A DNA stretch of 64,000 nt. Origin: MPNO01 sp965200535 (GTDB taxonomy: Bacteria > Pseudomonadota > Alphaproteobacteria > MPNO01). The translations under genes and the position numbers were made by a program. Under the pieces are notes generated by a model. That model made no database searches and was not told the DNA's origin. It worked only from the letters and a program-made list of their open reading frames with translations. Shown in pieces: positions 61,974 through 64,000 of this stretch (positions within the stretch are counted from its first letter, which is position 1; each line of letters opens with the position of its first letter). The DNA lies in the NCBI GenBank assembly GCA_965200535.1, contig CBDAUF010000001.1:1612001-1676000 (forward strand), read 5' to 3'.

Positions 61974-62984
61974 ATGGATTATCGCTATCTCGGCAGAAGC
62001 GGGCTCAGGGTGTCCACGCTCTGTCTCGGCACGATGAATTTCGGGGCGACGACGGACGAGGGGGAGGCGCGCGAGATCGTCGACATCGCGCGCGAGCGCG
62101 GCGTCAACTTCATCGACACCGCCGATGCCTACAACGACGGCCGGTCGGAGGAGATCGTCGGCGCGCTGCTCGACCGCGACCGCGCCGACTGGGTTCTCGC
62201 GACCAAGGTCGGCCAGCAGGACGGCCCGCCCAAGCGCAAGCGCGGGCTGTCGCGGAAATGGATGCTGGAGGCAATCGACCGGTCGCTGGACCGGCTCGGC
62301 ACCGACTATGTCGACATCTACTACATGCACCATGTCGACTGGGAAACGCCGCTCGAGGAGAGCGTCGCGGCGATGGGCGACATCGTCGCCGCCGGCAAGG
62401 CCTCGTACTGGGGGTTTTCCAACCACCGCGCCTGGCAGGTGGGCGAGATCGTCCGCCTGTGCGACAAGCTCGGCGCCCCCCGTCCGGTTATCGCGCAGCC
62501 GCTCTACAACCTGGTCAACCGGCAGCCGGAGTCCGACCTCCTGCCGGCGTGCGCGTATTACGGCATCGGCGTCGCGCCCTATTCCCCGCTCGCCCGCGGC
62601 GTGCTCACCGGGAAATACCGCCCGGGAACCGATCATCCGGCGGACAGCCGGGCGGGGCGGGGCGACGCCAGCATCCTCGCCCGAGACATGCAGAAGGAGG
62701 CCTTCCGGGCGGTCGCCAGGATCGAGCGCCGGCTCGCCGGACGCGACATGACGGCGGCCGATTTCGCGGTGCGCTGGCTGCTCAACAACCGGCTGGTCTC
62801 CAGCGTCATCGCGGGCCCCCGCACCGTCGGCCAGTGGCGCGCCTATCTCGGTGCTCTCGACGCCCCCTTCACCGCCGGCGACGAGGCGTTTGCCGACCGG
62901 CTGGTGGCGCCGGGCCATCCCGCAACCCCGGGCTACACGTGGCCCCGCTACCCGGTGCAGGGGCGCAAGCCGGTGCTCTCGTAG
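61974..62984 (+). CDS. aldo/keto reductase
   Basis: A 336-aa NAD(P)H-dependent TIM-barrel oxidoreductase. Catalytic residues are seen as Asp and Tyr in DTADAYNDGRSEE, Lys in ATKVGQ, and His in MHHVD. The C-terminal region has NRLVSSVIAGPRTVGQ. Its Rossmann-independent cofactor fold and length are normal for the AKR family near YhdN/Tas-type members. AGGAGG lies upstream of the ATG, the strongest ribosome site of this region. A hairpin follows the stop. Confidence 0.91.
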   Translation: MDYRYLGRSGLRVSTLCLGTMNFGATTDEGEAREIVDIARERGVNFIDTADAYNDGRSEEIVGALLDRDRADWVLATKVGQQDGPPKRKRGLSRKWMLEAIDRSLDRLGTDYVDIYYMHHVDWETPLEESVAAMGDIVAAGKASYWGFSNHRAWQVGEIVRLCDKLGAPRPVIAQPLYNLVNRQPESDLLPACAYYGIGVAPYSPLARGVLTGKYRPGTDHPADSRAGRGDASILARDMQKEAFRAVARIERRLAGRDMTAADFAVRWLLNNRLVSSVIAGPRTVGQWRAYLGALDAPFTAGDEAFADRLVAPGHPATPGYTWPRYPVQGRKPVLS

Positions 62985-62990
62985 GCGCGC

Positions 62991-63011
62991 CGCCCCGCGC
63001 CCGGCGGGGCG
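62991..63011. terminator. hairpin between convergent genes
   Basis: Perfect 8-base stem CGCCCCGC/GCGGGGCG with a 5-base loop in the 45-base gap between the aldo/keto reductase and the amidinotransferase-family gene. No U-run on either side, so it is a possible but unproven bidirectional terminator. Confidence 0.4.
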
Positions 63012-63029
63012 CACGCGGGTCTCCCGGGG

Positions 63030-63995
63030 TTACGCCGCGAAGGTGGCCGGCCCGGGGTCGCGGACCAGCTGCATCGTGTTGCAGCGGATGCCGCCGCCGT
63101 ACTTGTGAACCTCGTCGTAGGCGATCGGGATGGTTTCCACCCCGTGGCGCTCCAGCAGCGCGCGGGTGCGGACGGCCGATGCGTTCATGATCACCCTGCG
63201 CGGCTCGACGGTTATCGCGTTGGTCGGATACTTGCCGATCTCATCGGCCGGGCATTCGATCAGTTCGTAGCCGATCTCGAGCAGCCGGCGGATGGTGCCG
63301 TAGTCGCACCAGGGCGGGTAGATCATCGCGAGGCGCGCATCCAGCGGCGTGATCCACATGTCGCTGTGCATCCAGCCCGGCACGTCCTCGTGAAAGTCGT
63401 GCAGCGGGCCGGGGCTGTGCGCCACGTGCACCTCGCGGTAGCCGGCGTTGCGCAGGATGGGGATGACCTGTTCGACGCCCTCCGGGTTCGCATCGGTGGA
63501 CAGCATGAGGACGATGAAGTCGTCGCTCATCCGCGTCGCCGCGCCGATCTCGCACACCCCCTTGCCGTGCACCGTGTAGAGGATCGGACAGTCGATGCTC
63601 ATCAGGAACTTCGCGACATAGCGCGACCGGCCGCGCCAGTACGGGGTGGCCTCGCGCGGGATGATCGCACCGCCGTTGATCACGAAACCGGCCGCGGCCG
63701 AAATGCTCCGCTTTAGCGGGCCGTAGGCCGAGCGCGGCGGGTCTTCCGCCCAGCTTATGTAATGAACCTCGATGCCGAGGCTGCGGTAGGTCTCGGCGAG
63801 CGCGCTGTGCTGGGCCTGCATGGTTTCCAGATCCGGCGCGATACCGTTGAAGACGAAGTAGGACGCGGCCTGCTCGTAGAGCTTCCTCACCTCCGTCTCG
63901 GTCGGCCTGACCATGGCGACCTCGCGCAGCCGCCCGATCCCCTGGGCGCCCCACCGCTTGCCCCAGATCAGTTCGATCTCGTCGAGATAGGACAC
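63030..63995 (-). CDS. amidinotransferase/DDAH-family protein, may extend past window edge
   Basis: A 321-aa protein of the guanidine-modifying (arginine deiminase / dimethylargininase / amidinotransferase) fold. Visible features are GRLREVAMVRPTE near the start, an Asp/His-containing catalytic segment DVPGWMHSDMWITPLD, and the C-terminal Cys in GGGIRCNTMQL, which would be the nucleophile. The GTG at 63995 is near the right edge and the frame remains open to it, so the real start may lie outside. Such enzymes hydrolyse or transfer the amidino group of arginine derivatives. It is convergent with the aldo/keto reductase. Confidence 0.82.
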   Translation of the reverse strand: MSYLDEIELIWGKRWGAQGIGRLREVAMVRPTETEVRKLYEQAASYFVFNGIAPDLETMQAQHSALAETYRSLGIEVHYISWAEDPPRSAYGPLKRSISAAAGFVINGGAIIPREATPYWRGRSRYVAKFLMSIDCPILYTVHGKGVCEIGAATRMSDDFIVLMLSTDANPEGVEQVIPILRNAGYREVHVAHSPGPLHDFHEDVPGWMHSDMWITPLDARLAMIYPPWCDYGTIRRLLEIGYELIECPADEIGKYPTNAITVEPRRVIMNASAVRTRALLERHGVETIPIAYDEVHKYGGGIRCNTMQLVRDPGPATFAA

Positions 63996-64000
63996 CTCGG

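Overview
The window is very G+C-rich (roughly 70% by eye), densely packed DNA from the chromosome of an alphaproteobacterium, most likely a Rhodospirillales-type organism. The evidence is the gene order: tilS-ftsH-folP-glmM, holA-lptE-leuS beside a DUF3576 lipoprotein, ffh-rpsP-rimM-trmD-rplS followed by leuCDB, a giant NAD-dependent glutamate dehydrogenase, and a class I fumarase. The assignment is inferred from synteny and protein character; no marker RNA is present. I see no insertion sequence, prophage, CRISPR array or rRNA.

Layout. 0-14.6 kb is housekeeping: tRNA modification, membrane proteolysis, folate, cell-wall precursor and thiamine genes on the + strand, then a - strand block (proC, a YbjN-domain gene, ubiK, holA, lptE, leuS, DUF3576), then a YggS PLP-binding protein. 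14.6-19.7 kb holds an L,D-transpeptidase, a tRNA-Arg(CCG), a complete TRAP transporter (dctP-dctQ-dctM) with a good promoter, and a cytoplasmic-looking arylsulfotransferase-family protein. 19.7-26.4 kb is the leucine and ribosome/SRP block, all on the - strand. 26.7-33.6 kb is accessory: a flotillin-like protein, a quinone-oxidoreductase-like MDR enzyme, a SnoaL/NTF2 protein, an alpha/beta hydrolase translationally coupled to an HpaB-type flavin monooxygenase, an orphan DNA methyltransferase and a VOC protein. 33.6-45 kb mixes repair and central metabolism (CinA, a two-domain glutaredoxin, a mini ParB-like protein, a Mug-type glycosylase, class I fumarase, phosphoglycolate phosphatase, a second orphan methyltransferase, kdsB-kdsC-purH chained by ATGA overlaps, an MFS exporter, a cupin).

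44.9-49.8 kb is the glutamate dehydrogenase, with a clear sigma-70-type promoter. It is followed by a small two-gene cassette of unknown function and a polytopic membrane protein. 52-57.3 kb is a catabolic-looking island: three distinct Rieske-type oxygenase alpha subunits, a DUF1185 (AA_synth) protein and an amidohydrolase closely resembling enamidase, the ring-opening enzyme of anaerobic nicotinate breakdown. An operator-like palindrome, a TTGACA/AATAAT promoter and an intrinsic terminator suggest separate transcription units. 57.4-64 kb adds an HD-domain phosphohydrolase, an MFS transporter, a GMC oxidoreductase, an aldo/keto reductase and an amidinotransferase/DDAH-family protein that may run off the right edge. 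Together these suggest uptake and oxidative breakdown of small nitrogen-containing or methylated aromatic/heterocyclic compounds; the substrate cannot be read from sequence.

The most notable observations are the Rieske-enamidase island with no reductase partner, a rimM gene with no usable start codon ahead of its conserved N-terminus, a CinA whose amidase motif has lost its usual Ser-Cys, two different orphan beta-class methyltransferases, and the unknown two-gene cassette at about 50 kb.
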